From Photorhabdus noenieputensis (GTDB lineage: Bacteria; Pseudomonadota; Gammaproteobacteria; Enterobacterales; Enterobacteriaceae): a stretch of DNA of 55,993 bases. Position 1 is the stretch's first letter, and every line of letters begins with the position of its first letter. This document shows positions 27,372 through 37,389 of the stretch, piece after piece. The notes under the pieces are model-generated. The model did not search any database, was not told where the DNA came from, and worked only from the letters and a program-made list of their open reading frames with translations. Made by a program: the position numbers and the translations under genes. The stretch spans positions 1-55,993 of the forward strand of contig NZ_RCWC01000039.1 of the NCBI RefSeq assembly GCF_018448935.1, given 5' to 3'.

Positions 27372-28244
27372 TCAATGGAGCCGATTCTTTTTTTCTGTTC
27401 TGATTGCAGCAAGATCATCAGCATCAAAAATATAGTGCGTGCCGCAATACTCACACTCCATATCAATGTTGCCATCTTTCTGCAAAATATGGTTAACATC
27501 CTCATCGGAAAGTGTGACTAATGTGTCAGCACAACGTTGGCGAGAACAAGTACAACGGAATTCAACCGCTTGCGGTTCATATAATATGACATCCTCCTCA
27601 TGATAAAGGCGGTGCAAGATCTCCTTAATTTCCAATGAAAATAACTCTTCACCTTTAATGGTTGCAGTAAGTTGCACCAAATGATCAAAAGCTTCTGTAC
27701 TCCCCTGTTCCGCCGCTGGCAGAATCTGTAACAACATACCACCAGCAGCAACTCTGCCATCTTGAATGCCAGTACGGATAAAGAGACAAGTCGGTAACTG
27801 TTCAGACTGCCTGAAATAATCATCAAGGCAATCCGCTAGTGTTTCACCTTCCAGTGCAACCACTCCCTGATAACGCTCACCATGAGTTGGCGTAATAGTA
27901 ATGACCATATAACCTGTGCCAACCATCTGTTTCAAACTGCTATTTTCAGTCACTAATCCATCAATACGAGCGACACCACGCATTTGTTGCTGATGGTTAC
28001 CATTAATCACTGCCAGTTTGACCGGGCCATCTCCCTGAATCTGAACCGTAATATCACCATCAAATTTCAGGGTTGCAGTTAATAGACTGGTTGCTACCAA
28101 CAGTTCTCCCAATAATTGCTGTACTGGCTGCGGGTAATCATGATTTTCCAAAATATGCTGGTAAGTTTCACTGGCTAAAACCAGCTCACCACGTACAGAA
28201 TAATTCTCAAATAAAAAGCGGTGTAATTGGTCTTGTTTAAACAT
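27372..28244 (-). CDS. hslO: Redox-regulated chaperone Hsp33
   Basis: Hsp33 is a holdase activated by oxidation. The 290-residue protein has the C-terminal redox switch with Cys231 and Cys233 (CTC) and Cys264 and Cys267 (CEYC), the C-x-C...C-x2-C zinc cluster that forms disulfides under oxidative stress. The N-terminal chaperone domain ([20 protein letters not shown]) is typical. It follows hslR by 22 bp in the same operon and is transcribed toward pckA. Confidence 0.97.
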   Translation of the reverse strand: MFKQDQLHRFLFENYSVRGELVLASETYQHILENHDYPQPVQQLLGELLVATSLLTATLKFDGDITVQIQGDGPVKLAVINGNHQQQMRGVARIDGLVTENSSLKQMVGTGYMVITITPTHGERYQGVVALEGETLADCLDDYFRQSEQLPTCLFIRTGIQDGRVAAGGMLLQILPAAEQGSTEAFDHLVQLTATIKGEELFSLEIKEILHRLYHEEDVILYEPQAVEFRCTCSRQRCADTLVTLSDEDVNHILQKDGNIDMECEYCGTHYIFDADDLAAIRTEKKNRLH

Positions 28245-28266
28245 AAATATCTCTCATTCGAGCAGA

Positions 28267-28683
28267 TTATTCCTGCCCACTTAATTTGTCGTTTTTAAAC
28301 TTAATCAGCGTGCGTCTTTCTTTTTTATCCGGTCGGCGATCCGGATGAGGCATAGTTAATGCATTCATTTTTCGAGCAATTGCCATTTTTTCCCGGTTAG
28401 TAATACTCGCTTCCGTCTCTTGGTAAAGTTGTTGCGCCTCCAGCGCACCGCGCCGATGATTGCTTAGTGCAAGAACTTCAACTATACGTTCATCATTACC
28501 CTGACGCAGTTTAATTTCAGCCCCTGGTTCAACCAATTTACTCGGTTTACTTCTTTGACCATTATAGTGAACTTTACCACCATCTATCATTTCCCGTGCA
28601 ATGGCCCGTGTTTTATAAAAACGAGCCGCCCACAGCCACTTATCCAGACGGACAGCTTGATCGGAGTCTGAATTACCCTTCAT
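28267..28683 (-). CDS. hslR: Heat-shock protein 15 (Hsp15), ribosome rescue
   Basis: Hsp15 binds free 50S subunits carrying stalled nascent chains. The 138-residue protein has an S4 RNA-binding domain near the N-terminus (VRLDKWLWAARFYKTRAIA, then MIDGGKVHYNG) and a basic tail (RRPDKKERRTLIKF). The start MKGNSDSD is chosen because gagagg precedes it; the longer frame from 28719 lacks a site. It lies 57 bp after igaA, where E. coli would have yrfG; that gene is missing here. Confidence 0.95.
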   Translation of the reverse strand: MKGNSDSDQAVRLDKWLWAARFYKTRAIAREMIDGGKVHYNGQRSKPSKLVEPGAEIKLRQGNDERIVEVLALSNHRRGALEAQQLYQETEASITNREKMAIARKMNALTMPHPDRRPDKKERRTLIKFKNDKLSGQE

Positions 28684-28740
28684 TTTTCCTCTCACTATCA
28701 GCTTTGGCAAATAAAGCAAAGCCTAACATACCATTGTCGA

Positions 28741-30855
28741 TTATCGCCAACGCGTAGGCGGAAAAAGTGTATTAAAACAGTTATCGTAATATTGACTGAT
28801 TTTGTTCAGACGTTGTTTATTCTGGCGATTTTTCTTAATAACCAGCACAAAATTAATGATTAAAGTTGTAAAAAGAGCCAAGAATAAAACAGTAGTACCA
28901 ATACAACGAGCAAGCGTCATGGAATCCAGTTCATTATGTAACACAATCCGGCGGGTTCCATTACTATCTACGGACAATTCCGTGATCATTCCCGTTGTCT
29001 CAAAGGGTGTCTGCAATACCATATCCGATAACCGCTGTAATTCACGCCATTGTTCCAACGCACTATGGTCATAAGAGATGATAGCGGGAGTTATATATTC
29101 AACCAGTTGTTTGCCTTCATCACTGATAAGTAGAACACCGCCAGGAGAAGGGCTATTAAGCAGCATTGCGACTTTATCTATTTCCCGGTAGATAAATGAT
29201 GATGTAGTCGCATCAACCAATTTCCCCAAAGCTTCAGCACCTGCCGGACGCAATAAAACATGAGTGTCATTCAATTTGCCACTTTCTGCATTCTTTAACA
29301 AAGTTAGCCAATCATTAGCACTACCCAGGTTAACTAAAGCATTTTTCAATCGTAAACAGTCTGTTTCTTTTTCACATAATTCTTTAATTTTCAATACAAT
29401 ATCGGGAAAATTATCCAATAAGATCATTCCAGATTTGAAAATCTCCCGAGCAAGGTCTGGATTTATTACATCATCATTTTCTTGTAAACGTAATTGTTTA
29501 TTAACAGTGGCAATCAGTTTAGCTGCATTTTCTATAATTTCTGATTCTGGTATTGGCAGCGGATTAACTCTATTCCAATATATCCCCGAACAATCGAATG
29601 GAGAAAAATAGGTGTCGCCTTTACCGTTCATATTGTTTGGCGGCATATAACACATACCAATCCCTTTTGCTTTCAGGATATCCCCAACTCGCAATTCCAT
29701 CCCTTCCATCATATTAGCGTCAGTGACGACTTTTGTACTGCTGCCGCGCAACCAGGCAAAACTGAGTTTCATCGGTACACTAACCGGCTGATAAAAATAG
29801 AGCAGTAACATAATAAGCAAGCTGCTAATGATCATCATGAGATTTTTCCCATAACGATGATAAGGGTAATTTTTTTCTTCATCATGCAAAGAGAGATAAT
29901 GCCCTTGTCTGACTACCTGGCCGTTAGTGTAAATATCAATATTGGTTTTTTGATCAAGATATTGAGCAACATAGGGTTCCCAATGAGGGGGATAAATCAA
30001 ATCAATTCCGCCAAGTGAAATGTTACTCATTTGCCCTTGTTCAAATTCGCCAAATAATCCCCATCGTTTTGGTATACCGGTAAAACAGTGAATATCCTGA
30101 CGCCTGCATATTGAGAGTGGACAAAATAGTGGCCAAAAACTGACAACGACTAAGCTACCTGCAATCAACATCAGCCACGGCAAAAACAGTGTTGGTGAAA
30201 GTAATGCAAGAAACCAAATGAAAAATCCAAAACACAAAAATCCTCCCTCCCAAATACCCGATGAGTGATTTAGCCGATATTCTTCCAATGTCTCTTTACG
30301 GATATTTTGTAATTTTACGCTAGTTTCACCATTTTTCTGGATCGATGCCTGTTGATGAGATACATCTGAAATTACCGGAGCAGAAGGAAAATCTTGTTGA
30401 AAATCTTTCAGAAAGTGACCATTAATCGAAATAACAAGTGGTATTGTCGCGGTGTGAACAACATCAATAACATTCTGCTGTTTAATAAAAGGCTCAAGGA
30501 AAAACGGCAAATGAATTTCTGCCATATCAATATAATAACGCCAACTATGTAGTTCATCCGAGGCAACAGAAAACCGGGTAATGGAATGACAGATAGTATA
30601 AACCATGTCATTTTTGCCCATCAGAATTGGCCAACTTGTTTTATTAATACGGTCTGTTACAACTGGCGGCAACACTCGATTCAAATAACATTCAATAGCC
30701 TGATACTCATCAGCATTCAGTTTACGATAGGTTGGTGCAGCAATAGAAGGCAGATAACAAGCGCTATCATGTAGTTTCCATTTGAAAATCAGAAAGGAAG
30801 CCATGACAATCAGGCTAATTATCAAGATAGCCAATATAACGACTGTTACGCTCAT
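28741..30855 (-). CDS. igaA: Inner-membrane Rcs inhibitor IgaA (YrfF/UmoB)
   Basis: IgaA restrains the Rcs envelope-stress phosphorelay through its contact with RcsD and receives the RcsF signal in the periplasm. The 704-residue protein begins with a membrane helix (about 4-25), has a cytoplasmic domain, a helix pair near 205-245, another helix near 338-358 and a last one near 655-675. Between the latter two is a periplasmic domain with Cys residues (GMCYMPPN, FDCSG, CEKETDC). The layout and position divergent from nudE match enterobacteria. It is usually essential unless Rcs is inactive. Confidence 0.93.
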   Translation of the reverse strand: MSVTVVILAILIISLIVMASFLIFKWKLHDSACYLPSIAAPTYRKLNADEYQAIECYLNRVLPPVVTDRINKTSWPILMGKNDMVYTICHSITRFSVASDELHSWRYYIDMAEIHLPFFLEPFIKQQNVIDVVHTATIPLVISINGHFLKDFQQDFPSAPVISDVSHQQASIQKNGETSVKLQNIRKETLEEYRLNHSSGIWEGGFLCFGFFIWFLALLSPTLFLPWLMLIAGSLVVVSFWPLFCPLSICRRQDIHCFTGIPKRWGLFGEFEQGQMSNISLGGIDLIYPPHWEPYVAQYLDQKTNIDIYTNGQVVRQGHYLSLHDEEKNYPYHRYGKNLMMIISSLLIMLLLYFYQPVSVPMKLSFAWLRGSSTKVVTDANMMEGMELRVGDILKAKGIGMCYMPPNNMNGKGDTYFSPFDCSGIYWNRVNPLPIPESEIIENAAKLIATVNKQLRLQENDDVINPDLAREIFKSGMILLDNFPDIVLKIKELCEKETDCLRLKNALVNLGSANDWLTLLKNAESGKLNDTHVLLRPAGAEALGKLVDATTSSFIYREIDKVAMLLNSPSPGGVLLISDEGKQLVEYITPAIISYDHSALEQWRELQRLSDMVLQTPFETTGMITELSVDSNGTRRIVLHNELDSMTLARCIGTTVLFLALFTTLIINFVLVIKKNRQNKQRLNKISQYYDNCFNTLFPPTRWR

Positions 30856-31206
30856 TTTATCCCCATACCCATGACAATCTTGCTATTATTGTTTGCAAAT
30901 TAGCAACTACACACTAAGTTCTGAATTAGGTTATTTCTATTTGTCTTTTTAATTTATTTTACAAAGAGTTATATAATCACACGCTAAACTATCTACAACA
31001 TAGATCTATTTCCACAGAGGATAAAGATAACAGTAACAACAATAACCAGCGATAATCACTATCATTTATCAAAATAATCGGCCATATTTAGTCAAGCTAT
31101 GGAGTGTACCTAATTTCATCATAAAATCTAAGGTTAATGAAATAATTTATGACGTAATAATGCACAGGCACTCAACTCAACCAATATCAAACCATCAGGG
31201 GCAATT
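30856..31206. other. Divergent promoter region between igaA and nudE
   Basis: About 350 bp, AT-rich, with no coding frame. Both divergent genes must be driven from here. No specific regulator site was recognised. Confidence 0.35.
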
Positions 31207-31755
31207 ATGAATGACCTGAAAAACCCTAAAATCCTAAACATAGAGGACATTGCCCATTCACGTTTATTTCATATTCAGTCAGTTGATCTCGAATTCAGTA
31301 ACGGTGTAAAACGCGTTTATGAACGGATGCGTCCGGTCAATCGGGAAGCTGTTCTGATAATCCCGGTCATTGGGAATGAATTGTTGCTTATTCGTGAGTA
31401 TGCAGTCGGCATTGAGCAGTACGAATTGGGCTTTCCTAAAGGCGCGATCGACCCTGGGGAAAGTATCTTCGAAGCAGCTAATCGTGAATTAAAAGAAGAA
31501 GTCAGCTTTGGTGCCAGAAAAATAGAACAATTAGCCAAACTCACGATGGCCCCATCCTATTTTTCCAGCAAAATGAACATTGTTATTGCTGAAAATCTCT
31601 ATCCAGAAAGCCTGGAAGGAGATGAACCTGAACCACTACCACAAATACGTTGGCCAATAGCAGATATGATGTCATTACTGGATCACGCTGATTTCAACGA
31701 AGCGCGTAATGTCTGCGCCCTATTTTTGGCACAAAAGTATTTAAAATACCGTTGA
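31207..31755 (+). CDS. nudE: ADP compounds hydrolase NudE
   Basis: NudE hydrolyses ADP-ribose, Ap3A, Ap2A and NADH. The 182-residue protein carries a complete Nudix box at about 79-101 (GAIDPGESIFEAANRELKEE, then VSFG) with the catalytic Glu pair. A ribosome-binding site is present upstream (agggg, about 6 bases). It is monocistronic and divergent from igaA, convergent with mrcA, sharing a terminator. This is the enterobacterial gene order. Confidence 0.96.
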   Translation: MNDLKNPKILNIEDIAHSRLFHIQSVDLEFSNGVKRVYERMRPVNREAVLIIPVIGNELLLIREYAVGIEQYELGFPKGAIDPGESIFEAANRELKEEVSFGARKIEQLAKLTMAPSYFSSKMNIVIAENLYPESLEGDEPEPLPQIRWPIADMMSLLDHADFNEARNVCALFLAQKYLKYR

Positions 31756-31761
31756 AGTTTA

Positions 31762-31789
31762 CAGGCACAACAGCGCTTCGTTGTGCCTG
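31762..31789. terminator. Bidirectional terminator between nudE and mrcA
   Basis: Caggcacaa and ttgtgcctg pair perfectly around cagcgcttcg, followed by tttt on the plus strand. It serves nudE and possibly mrcA from the other side. Confidence 0.85.
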
Positions 31790-31797
31790 TTTTATCA

Positions 31798-34326
31798 TCA
31801 GAATAACTCCTGACTTTCACCATTCTCAATTACAGTTGTGCCAACTTCCTGCACCGCACTCTCTGTAGGTTGAGTTCCATCAATGAAGTATTCACTACGG
31901 GTATCCCCGCCTCCGCCAGCAAGTTTACCTGTCTTACGATCTATCACGACAGAAACAACCCCCGGAGGAGGTGTAATTTCTTTTTCAGGAACCCCTTCCA
32001 GTGCGACTTTCATAAAATCATCCCAAATTGGCTGCGCACTCTTAGCACCCGCCTCACCGCCACCGGCTGCTGTACGGCCAAGGCTTCTACGGTGGTCATC
32101 AAAGCCAATCCAAACTGTCGTGACAATATCCGGCCCATAACCTGAAAACCAGGCATCTTTTGAACTGTTAGTGGTTCCAGTTTTGCCGCCAATATCACGA
32201 CGTTTCAGATCGCGTGAAGCGCGCCAACCCGTACCTGACCAACCCGGCTCACCAAAAATATTGCTATTCAAAGCATCATGGATCAAAAATGCCAACTGAG
32301 TACTGATAACATGAGGAGCATATTCTTGCGCATTTTCACGACTATCAATTACCGGTACTCTTTCCAATTCAGGTAACGGCAATATCTCTTGCTGGCTAAC
32401 ATGGGATTGAGCAACATTCTCAATCGAGTTTTCAGAAAGTTCGATTGAACGTACCGTATTCCCATAAATTACTGGAATATCGCACTGCGGACACGCAATC
32501 TTAGGCTTAGCTTCAAAGAGAACATCGCCATCTTCGTTTTCAATCTTAGTAATGAAGTAAGGATCGATCAGATAGCCACCATTGGACATGACCGAATAGC
32601 CACGTACCATTTGCATTGGTGTAAATGATGGCGATCCCAAAGCCAGAGATTCTGTTCGTACTATATTTTGTGCCGGGAAACCAAACCGTTGCAGGTAATC
32701 AGCGGCATAATCGACTCCCATTGCTCGCATTGCTCGCACCATCACAACGTTCTTTGATTGCCCTAATCCCTGACGCAAACGGATTGGCCCAACATAAGCC
32801 GGTGGTGAGTTTTTCGGACGCCAGTCAGTACCGGCTCCAGCATCCCAACGACTAATGGGTAAGTCATTCAGCAATGAAGCCAATGTCAGCCCTTTATCCA
32901 TCGCCGCGGTATAGAGAAATGGTTTAATATTGGAACCAATCTGACGTAACGACTGAGTGACACGGTTAAATTTACTCAAGTTGAAATCAAACCCACCAAC
33001 CAACGCCTTCACAGCACCATCATTCGGATCAACAGAGACCAAAGCAGCATTAACTTCCGGTACTTGTGCCAACCACCAAATATCCTTTACTTTCCGAACC
33101 CAAACCTGTTCACCAACTTGAACTACTTCGTTCACACTACGAGGAGCCGCACCCTGTGCACTATCAGATTTGAACTTTCTGGCCCAACGGACACCCGCCA
33201 TTGGCAATTCCGCACTACTGCCATCAGGCAACATCACTATCGCCTGATCACTACCGGCTCTGGTCACCACAGCCGGCATTAATAGCCCATAATTTGGCAA
33301 GGTCTTAAGCTTCTTGACAATCTGTTCCCGATCCCAAGCAGGTTCGCCCACTTTCCACAATACTTCCTGCGCTCCACGGTAACCATGACGCACATCATAA
33401 TCAATGAGGTTATTACGAACCGCATCCACGGCAGCCAATTGAAGTTTACGGGTAATCGTGGTGTAAACTTTATAACCGTCGGTATAAGCATTCTCACCAT
33501 AACGCTCAATCATCTCCTGACGCACCATCTCGGACAAATAGGGTGCGGAGAAAGCAATCTGGGGCGTATGGTAATTAGCGACCAACTTTTCACTTCTAGC
33601 TTGATTATATTGCTGCTGAGTAATATAGCCCTCATTGAGCATACGGCTCAGAACCACATTCCGGCGGTTAATCGCCCGACTATGCGAATAAAGCGGGTTA
33701 AACGTAGAAGGTGCCTTTGGCAAACCGGCAATCATAGCTATTTCGCTCAATGTCAACTCATTGACACTCTTACCAAAATAGACTTGAGCCGCAGCCCCGA
33801 CACCATAAGCCCGGTAACCAAGGTAAATTTTATTGAGATAGAGTTCGAGGATCTCATCCTTATTCAGCAATTGCTCAATCCTAATGGCCAGAAAGACTTC
33901 CTTGATTTTACGCATCAACGTCTTCTCAGGAGTGAGAAAGAAATTTCTCGCCAGTTGCTGAGTAATGGTACTTGCCCCCTGTGATGCATGGCCTGAACTC
34001 ATTGCAACAGACGCGGCCCGGATGATCCCTACAGGATCAACCCCATGATGCTCATAAAAACGACTGTCCTCCGTTGCAATGAACGCCTTCACCATAATGG
34101 GTGGAATTTCGGACAGCTCAAGAGGCATACGGCGTTTTTCACCATATTGGGCAATAAGCTCGCCATCTGCACTGAACACCTGCATTGGTGTCTGTAATCG
34201 AACATCCTTTAATGTCGCCACATCAGGTAACTGAGGCTCGATATATTTGTACATACCAAAAATCGAGGCCGTTCCCAGAAAAATGCAACTCACGACAAAG
34301 ACTAGAAAATACTTTACGAACTTCAC
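31798..34326 (-). CDS. mrcA: Penicillin-binding protein 1a, bifunctional peptidoglycan synthase
   Basis: PBP1a polymerises glycan strands and cross-links peptides in the periplasm. The 842-residue protein has an N-terminal membrane anchor (6-27), a GT51 glycosyltransferase domain with catalytic Glu86 in EDSRFYEHHG and the QGASTITQQLARN motif, and an OB-like linker. The transpeptidase domain has its Ser in GSNIKPFLY and the KTGTT box. Length is close to the usual 850. It is divergent from hofM, the standard enterobacterial arrangement. Confidence 0.97.
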   Translation of the reverse strand: MKFVKYFLVFVVSCIFLGTASIFGMYKYIEPQLPDVATLKDVRLQTPMQVFSADGELIAQYGEKRRMPLELSEIPPIMVKAFIATEDSRFYEHHGVDPVGIIRAASVAMSSGHASQGASTITQQLARNFFLTPEKTLMRKIKEVFLAIRIEQLLNKDEILELYLNKIYLGYRAYGVGAAAQVYFGKSVNELTLSEIAMIAGLPKAPSTFNPLYSHSRAINRRNVVLSRMLNEGYITQQQYNQARSEKLVANYHTPQIAFSAPYLSEMVRQEMIERYGENAYTDGYKVYTTITRKLQLAAVDAVRNNLIDYDVRHGYRGAQEVLWKVGEPAWDREQIVKKLKTLPNYGLLMPAVVTRAGSDQAIVMLPDGSSAELPMAGVRWARKFKSDSAQGAAPRSVNEVVQVGEQVWVRKVKDIWWLAQVPEVNAALVSVDPNDGAVKALVGGFDFNLSKFNRVTQSLRQIGSNIKPFLYTAAMDKGLTLASLLNDLPISRWDAGAGTDWRPKNSPPAYVGPIRLRQGLGQSKNVVMVRAMRAMGVDYAADYLQRFGFPAQNIVRTESLALGSPSFTPMQMVRGYSVMSNGGYLIDPYFITKIENEDGDVLFEAKPKIACPQCDIPVIYGNTVRSIELSENSIENVAQSHVSQQEILPLPELERVPVIDSRENAQEYAPHVISTQLAFLIHDALNSNIFGEPGWSGTGWRASRDLKRRDIGGKTGTTNSSKDAWFSGYGPDIVTTVWIGFDDHRRSLGRTAAGGGEAGAKSAQPIWDDFMKVALEGVPEKEITPPPGVVSVVIDRKTGKLAGGGGDTRSEYFIDGTQPTESAVQEVGTTVIENGESQELF

Positions 34327-34445
34327 CTGAAATTTCCCATGCCACGTTAGTCGGGTGGTTTATAAACAATCGGCGCGTAGTATAAAGGTTACACAGCACC
34401 TTGAATATGGTCTTTTATTAAAATTACTGATATGGAGATCGATAC

Positions 34446-35276
34446 ATGTATTCACCAAAATGGTATGTCGGATTAGACATCCAAAATGGCACCCTTCGCG
34501 CCGTCGCAGCTATAAAACGCCGAGATGGCTGGCAGCTTCGCCACTGCTGGCAATATCTTTTATCTGATGCGGTTATGCCAGAGGGCCGTTTACAACAGCC
34601 AGAAATATTATGTGATATCTTAAATCAATGGTGCCAAGAGTTACCTAAAAAAATCAGTTTCAGACTCGCCCTACCTGTACAACAAACATTGCAGAAGAGT
34701 CTGATTTTACCTCCAGATATCAATCTTAAAGAGCCGGAACAAGGCTGGTTTATCAACGCCAGTGCCGAGAAACAATTTCCCTTTAACACCCGAGAACTGG
34801 CGTTGGATTACCGTATCATTGAACAAAATGCCTACATCAGCGCCGCTCGCCAGAAAGATCTCAACCTCTGGCTACAATGTCTTGCACAAGCAGGAATATT
34901 TCCAGATGCCATTGATATTGCCCCCTGCGCCCTACGCTATATCGCGCAATATGCCGGTGTTCCCGCTGATAGCTGGTTGTTACACCGGCAACAATCTGGT
35001 TGGCTATGGGTATCTCCTGCCAATGCCCCTTTCGCTTATGATCTGGTATCAGCAAATACGGCTACTTCTCCACAGCAGATTATCCGTCAATTATCTGCTT
35101 CATCTATGGCTGAACAGCCTGTTTACTACAGTAGCTACCAACAAGAAGCCCTACCGGAAGGAACTTACTCTTGGGATATGTTGGCAGCATTCCGTCACTA
35201 TCAACCACCACTACCAGCTCAACTGATGGAATATGTGATAGCCGGTGGTTTAGCACTCAGACCGGATGATAAGTAA
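34446..35276 (+). CDS. hofM: PilM-like DNA utilisation protein HofM
   Basis: HofM resembles PilM, the actin-fold cytoplasmic protein of type IV pilus and competence machines. The 276-residue sequence begins KWYVGLDIQNGTLRAVA, the usual nucleotide-binding start of the PilM fold. In E. coli the hof genes are needed to use DNA as a nutrient. It begins the hofMNO(P)Q operon, divergent from mrcA, two bases before hofN. Sequence divergence within this family is high. Confidence 0.88.
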   Translation: MYSPKWYVGLDIQNGTLRAVAAIKRRDGWQLRHCWQYLLSDAVMPEGRLQQPEILCDILNQWCQELPKKISFRLALPVQQTLQKSLILPPDINLKEPEQGWFINASAEKQFPFNTRELALDYRIIEQNAYISAARQKDLNLWLQCLAQAGIFPDAIDIAPCALRYIAQYAGVPADSWLLHRQQSGWLWVSPANAPFAYDLVSANTATSPQQIIRQLSASSMAEQPVYYSSYQQEALPEGTYSWDMLAAFRHYQPPLPAQLMEYVIAGGLALRPDDK

Positions 35277-35278
35277 CG

Positions 35279-35830
35279 ATGTATCAGGTTAATTTTCTGC
35301 CTTGGCGACAAACCCGGCTAAAACATCGCTATCGTTGGTGGGCGATTCTTCTCTTATTGCAATTGATATTGTGGCTGACAGTACTCGTCTGGACGTTATT
35401 AAAACAACAGGAAACGGTTAACCAGTACCAAAGGCAATTACAACAACTCAGCCAGCAACAATTACATTTGCAACAACAGATAAATCAGACAGAGGAGACA
35501 ATCAATCTTCACAACAAACTGACCTATAAATTAAAACAACAACAAACACGGCTGAAACAGAATCAGCAACATTGGCAATTATTCAATGAATTGCCTGAAT
35601 TATTACCGGAAGGAAGTTGGTTAACTGCTTTCGATGATCAGGCAGGTCAATTAAAACTGGTTGCTAATAGTCTGGATTATTCCAGCATGACGTCTCTGCT
35701 AGATAATCTTGAAAACAACAGGCAATTGTCTGAAATTCAACTAAAAAAGATGACTACCACCGAACAACAAATCAGGCAATTTATTATTGACGCTAACTGG
35801 CAGACGGAAATATCCAATGATAAAAAGTGA
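35279..35830 (+). CDS. hofN: PilN-like DNA utilisation protein HofN
   Basis: A 183-residue bitopic protein: short cytoplasmic N-terminus with MYQVNFLPWRQTRLK (the PilN-type N-P-L/F-W-R signature that contacts PilM), one membrane helix at about 20-41, then a Gln-rich coiled coil (about 45-105) and a small periplasmic domain. Its stop overlaps the hofO start by 14 bases. The role is as part of the inner-membrane alignment complex. Confidence 0.87.
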   Translation: MYQVNFLPWRQTRLKHRYRWWAILLLLQLILWLTVLVWTLLKQQETVNQYQRQLQQLSQQQLHLQQQINQTEETINLHNKLTYKLKQQQTRLKQNQQHWQLFNELPELLPEGSWLTAFDDQAGQLKLVANSLDYSSMTSLLDNLENNRQLSEIQLKKMTTTEQQIRQFIIDANWQTEISNDKK

Positions 35831-36362
35831 CTATCTATGGTGGTTTGCCAAACCAACCTGGCTGCTGTTTATCTGGCAGCAAGTTATCATCATGCCATTT
35901 CTGATTCTGTTTTATCTTTTCTTCTGGCAAGAGAAAGCTGAAGAGAGAAGTAGCCTGACACAAAAAATAGTAGCTGAACAAATCAACACCAAAGCAGCCA
36001 ATGAACGACTAAATCAGCTACCGCCATTGGGAGATATACAACAACACATCAACCAAATAGAAAATGAGCTCAGTAAGCCGCGCCAAAATGCGGTAAAAAT
36101 TACCGCAATAAAACAACTGCAACAGCCGTTGATAAATTCTGGCGCGCAAGTTCTTGAGTGGCAACGTAAAAAAGAAGGAGAGAAAACGCTCTGGCAAATC
36201 ACAATTTATTTGAACTACGAACAGATGCTAAGTTTTCTTGAAGCGTTACAAACGTTATATCCACCGCTGCTGATTAAACAGCTTTCCATTTCACCATCAG
36301 GTGAATCTCTAAACGTCAAAATCACCCTGTCAGAAACCTCACATGAGGAATTTTATGACTAA
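35817..36362 (+). CDS. hofO: PilO-like DNA utilisation protein HofO
   Basis: A 181-residue bitopic protein with one N-terminal membrane helix (about 15-36, WQQVIIMPFLILFYLFFW), a coiled coil and a ferredoxin-like periplasmic domain, in the position of PilO. The start MIKSDYLWW is chosen over an upstream MTLTGRR start because it shortens the overlap with hofN to 14 bases and gives a normal N-terminus. It overlaps the next gene by 8 bases. HofN and HofO are expected to dimerise. Confidence 0.85.
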   Translation: MIKSDYLWWFAKPTWLLFIWQQVIIMPFLILFYLFFWQEKAEERSSLTQKIVAEQINTKAANERLNQLPPLGDIQQHINQIENELSKPRQNAVKITAIKQLQQPLINSGAQVLEWQRKKEGEKTLWQITIYLNYEQMLSFLEALQTLYPPLLIKQLSISPSGESLNVKITLSETSHEEFYD

Positions 36363-37389
36363 AAAATTTATTCTGTTTATCCTTTTTCTGCCCGCTATTG
36401 TTGTTGCAGACATAAGAAATCCTTTTGCTCCTCCGATGATAGAAACAGAAGAGCAATCGGTTGAGTTATTTGATCAATCGGTCAATGAGACCGAAATTCA
36501 GTCCCTCTCAACCGTATTACACTATGCAGACGCAGAAAGAATTGCTCTGAATCTCAGGCAAAATAGACCCGCACTGATAACAAAAGAGGGTAAAGTTGAT
36601 TTTGATCCTGAAACTAATAGTCTGATTTTACAGGATACCCCCATCGCCATCGCACAGATAAAAAGCTGGCTGAAAGAGATAGATACCCCACAGCAGCAAG
36701 TGCAGATTACGGCACATATCGTGACTAGCAGCAGGGAAGCACTACATGAACTCGGTATTTATTGGGGCATGCCGATAGGAGAGCAGATTAAGGCAACAAC
36801 GGGTATAAACCGCCTCAATATCAACCAAGCAGCCAACGATAATATGCACCGATTTGCATTCAATATTGCCCGCATTCACTCCAGTCTGCTGGAAATGGAG
36901 CTCAGTGCCTTAGAACAAGAAAACCAACTAGATATTATCGCCAGTCCAAGACTAACCGCCTCACATCAACAGCTAGCCAGCATCAAACAAGGCTCCGATA
37001 TTCCCTACGTCAGCCAAGAAAAAGAGAAAAGTACCGTGCAATTTAAAGAAGCCGTACTAGGTATGGAAGTTACCCCTCATATACTGAGAAAAAACAAAAT
37101 CAGACTCTCTCTGAAAATCAGCCAAAACATGCCAGGGATCTCAATAAGTCAAGGAGGAGGTGAGAATTTGACCATCGACAAACAGGAAATAATAACTCAA
37201 GTTACTGTAAAGAATGGTGAAACACTTATTCTCGGTGGAATTTTTCAACAGAAAAAAGGCGAGCAAACCCAGAAGGTGCCTTATCTATCAGACATCCCAT
37301 TACTCGGTTCACTATTTAACCAAAAAGGCCATAAACACAGCCGACGTGAGTTAGTGATATTTATTACACCTCAACTGATGGATATTTAG
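36355..37389 (+). CDS. hofQ: HofQ secretin with an apparent HofP N-terminus (fusion)
   Basis: Secretins form outer-membrane channels for DNA uptake. Residues 47-112 match the N1 domain and 113-344 the rest of E. coli HofQ, with LDIIASPRLTASHQQ, FKEAVLGMEVTPHIL, KNGETLILGGIF and VPYLSDIPLLGSLF. The first 46 residues do not match HofQ: they comprise a signal peptide followed by RNPFAPP (21-27), the hallmark near the start of mature HofP/PilP. The HofQ N0/STN domain (about 75 residues) is missing, and no separate hofP exists between hofO and hofQ. A deletion from inside hofP to inside hofQ explains this. At 344 residues it is shorter than the E. coli protein (412). Function may be reduced. Confidence 0.85.
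   Translation: MTKKFILFILFLPAIVVADIRNPFAPPMIETEEQSVELFDQSVNETEIQSLSTVLHYADAERIALNLRQNRPALITKEGKVDFDPETNSLILQDTPIAIAQIKSWLKEIDTPQQQVQITAHIVTSSREALHELGIYWGMPIGEQIKATTGINRLNINQAANDNMHRFAFNIARIHSSLLEMELSALEQENQLDIIASPRLTASHQQLASIKQGSDIPYVSQEKEKSTVQFKEAVLGMEVTPHILRKNKIRLSLKISQNMPGISISQGGGENLTIDKQEIITQVTVKNGETLILGGIFQQKKGEQTQKVPYLSDIPLLGSLFNQKGHKHSRRELVIFITPQLMDI

Noticed and set aside
31870-34385. Several plus-strand frames opposite mrcA
   Set aside because: They are antisense to a well-conserved gene, have no ribosome sites, and their composition mirrors the mrcA codons.
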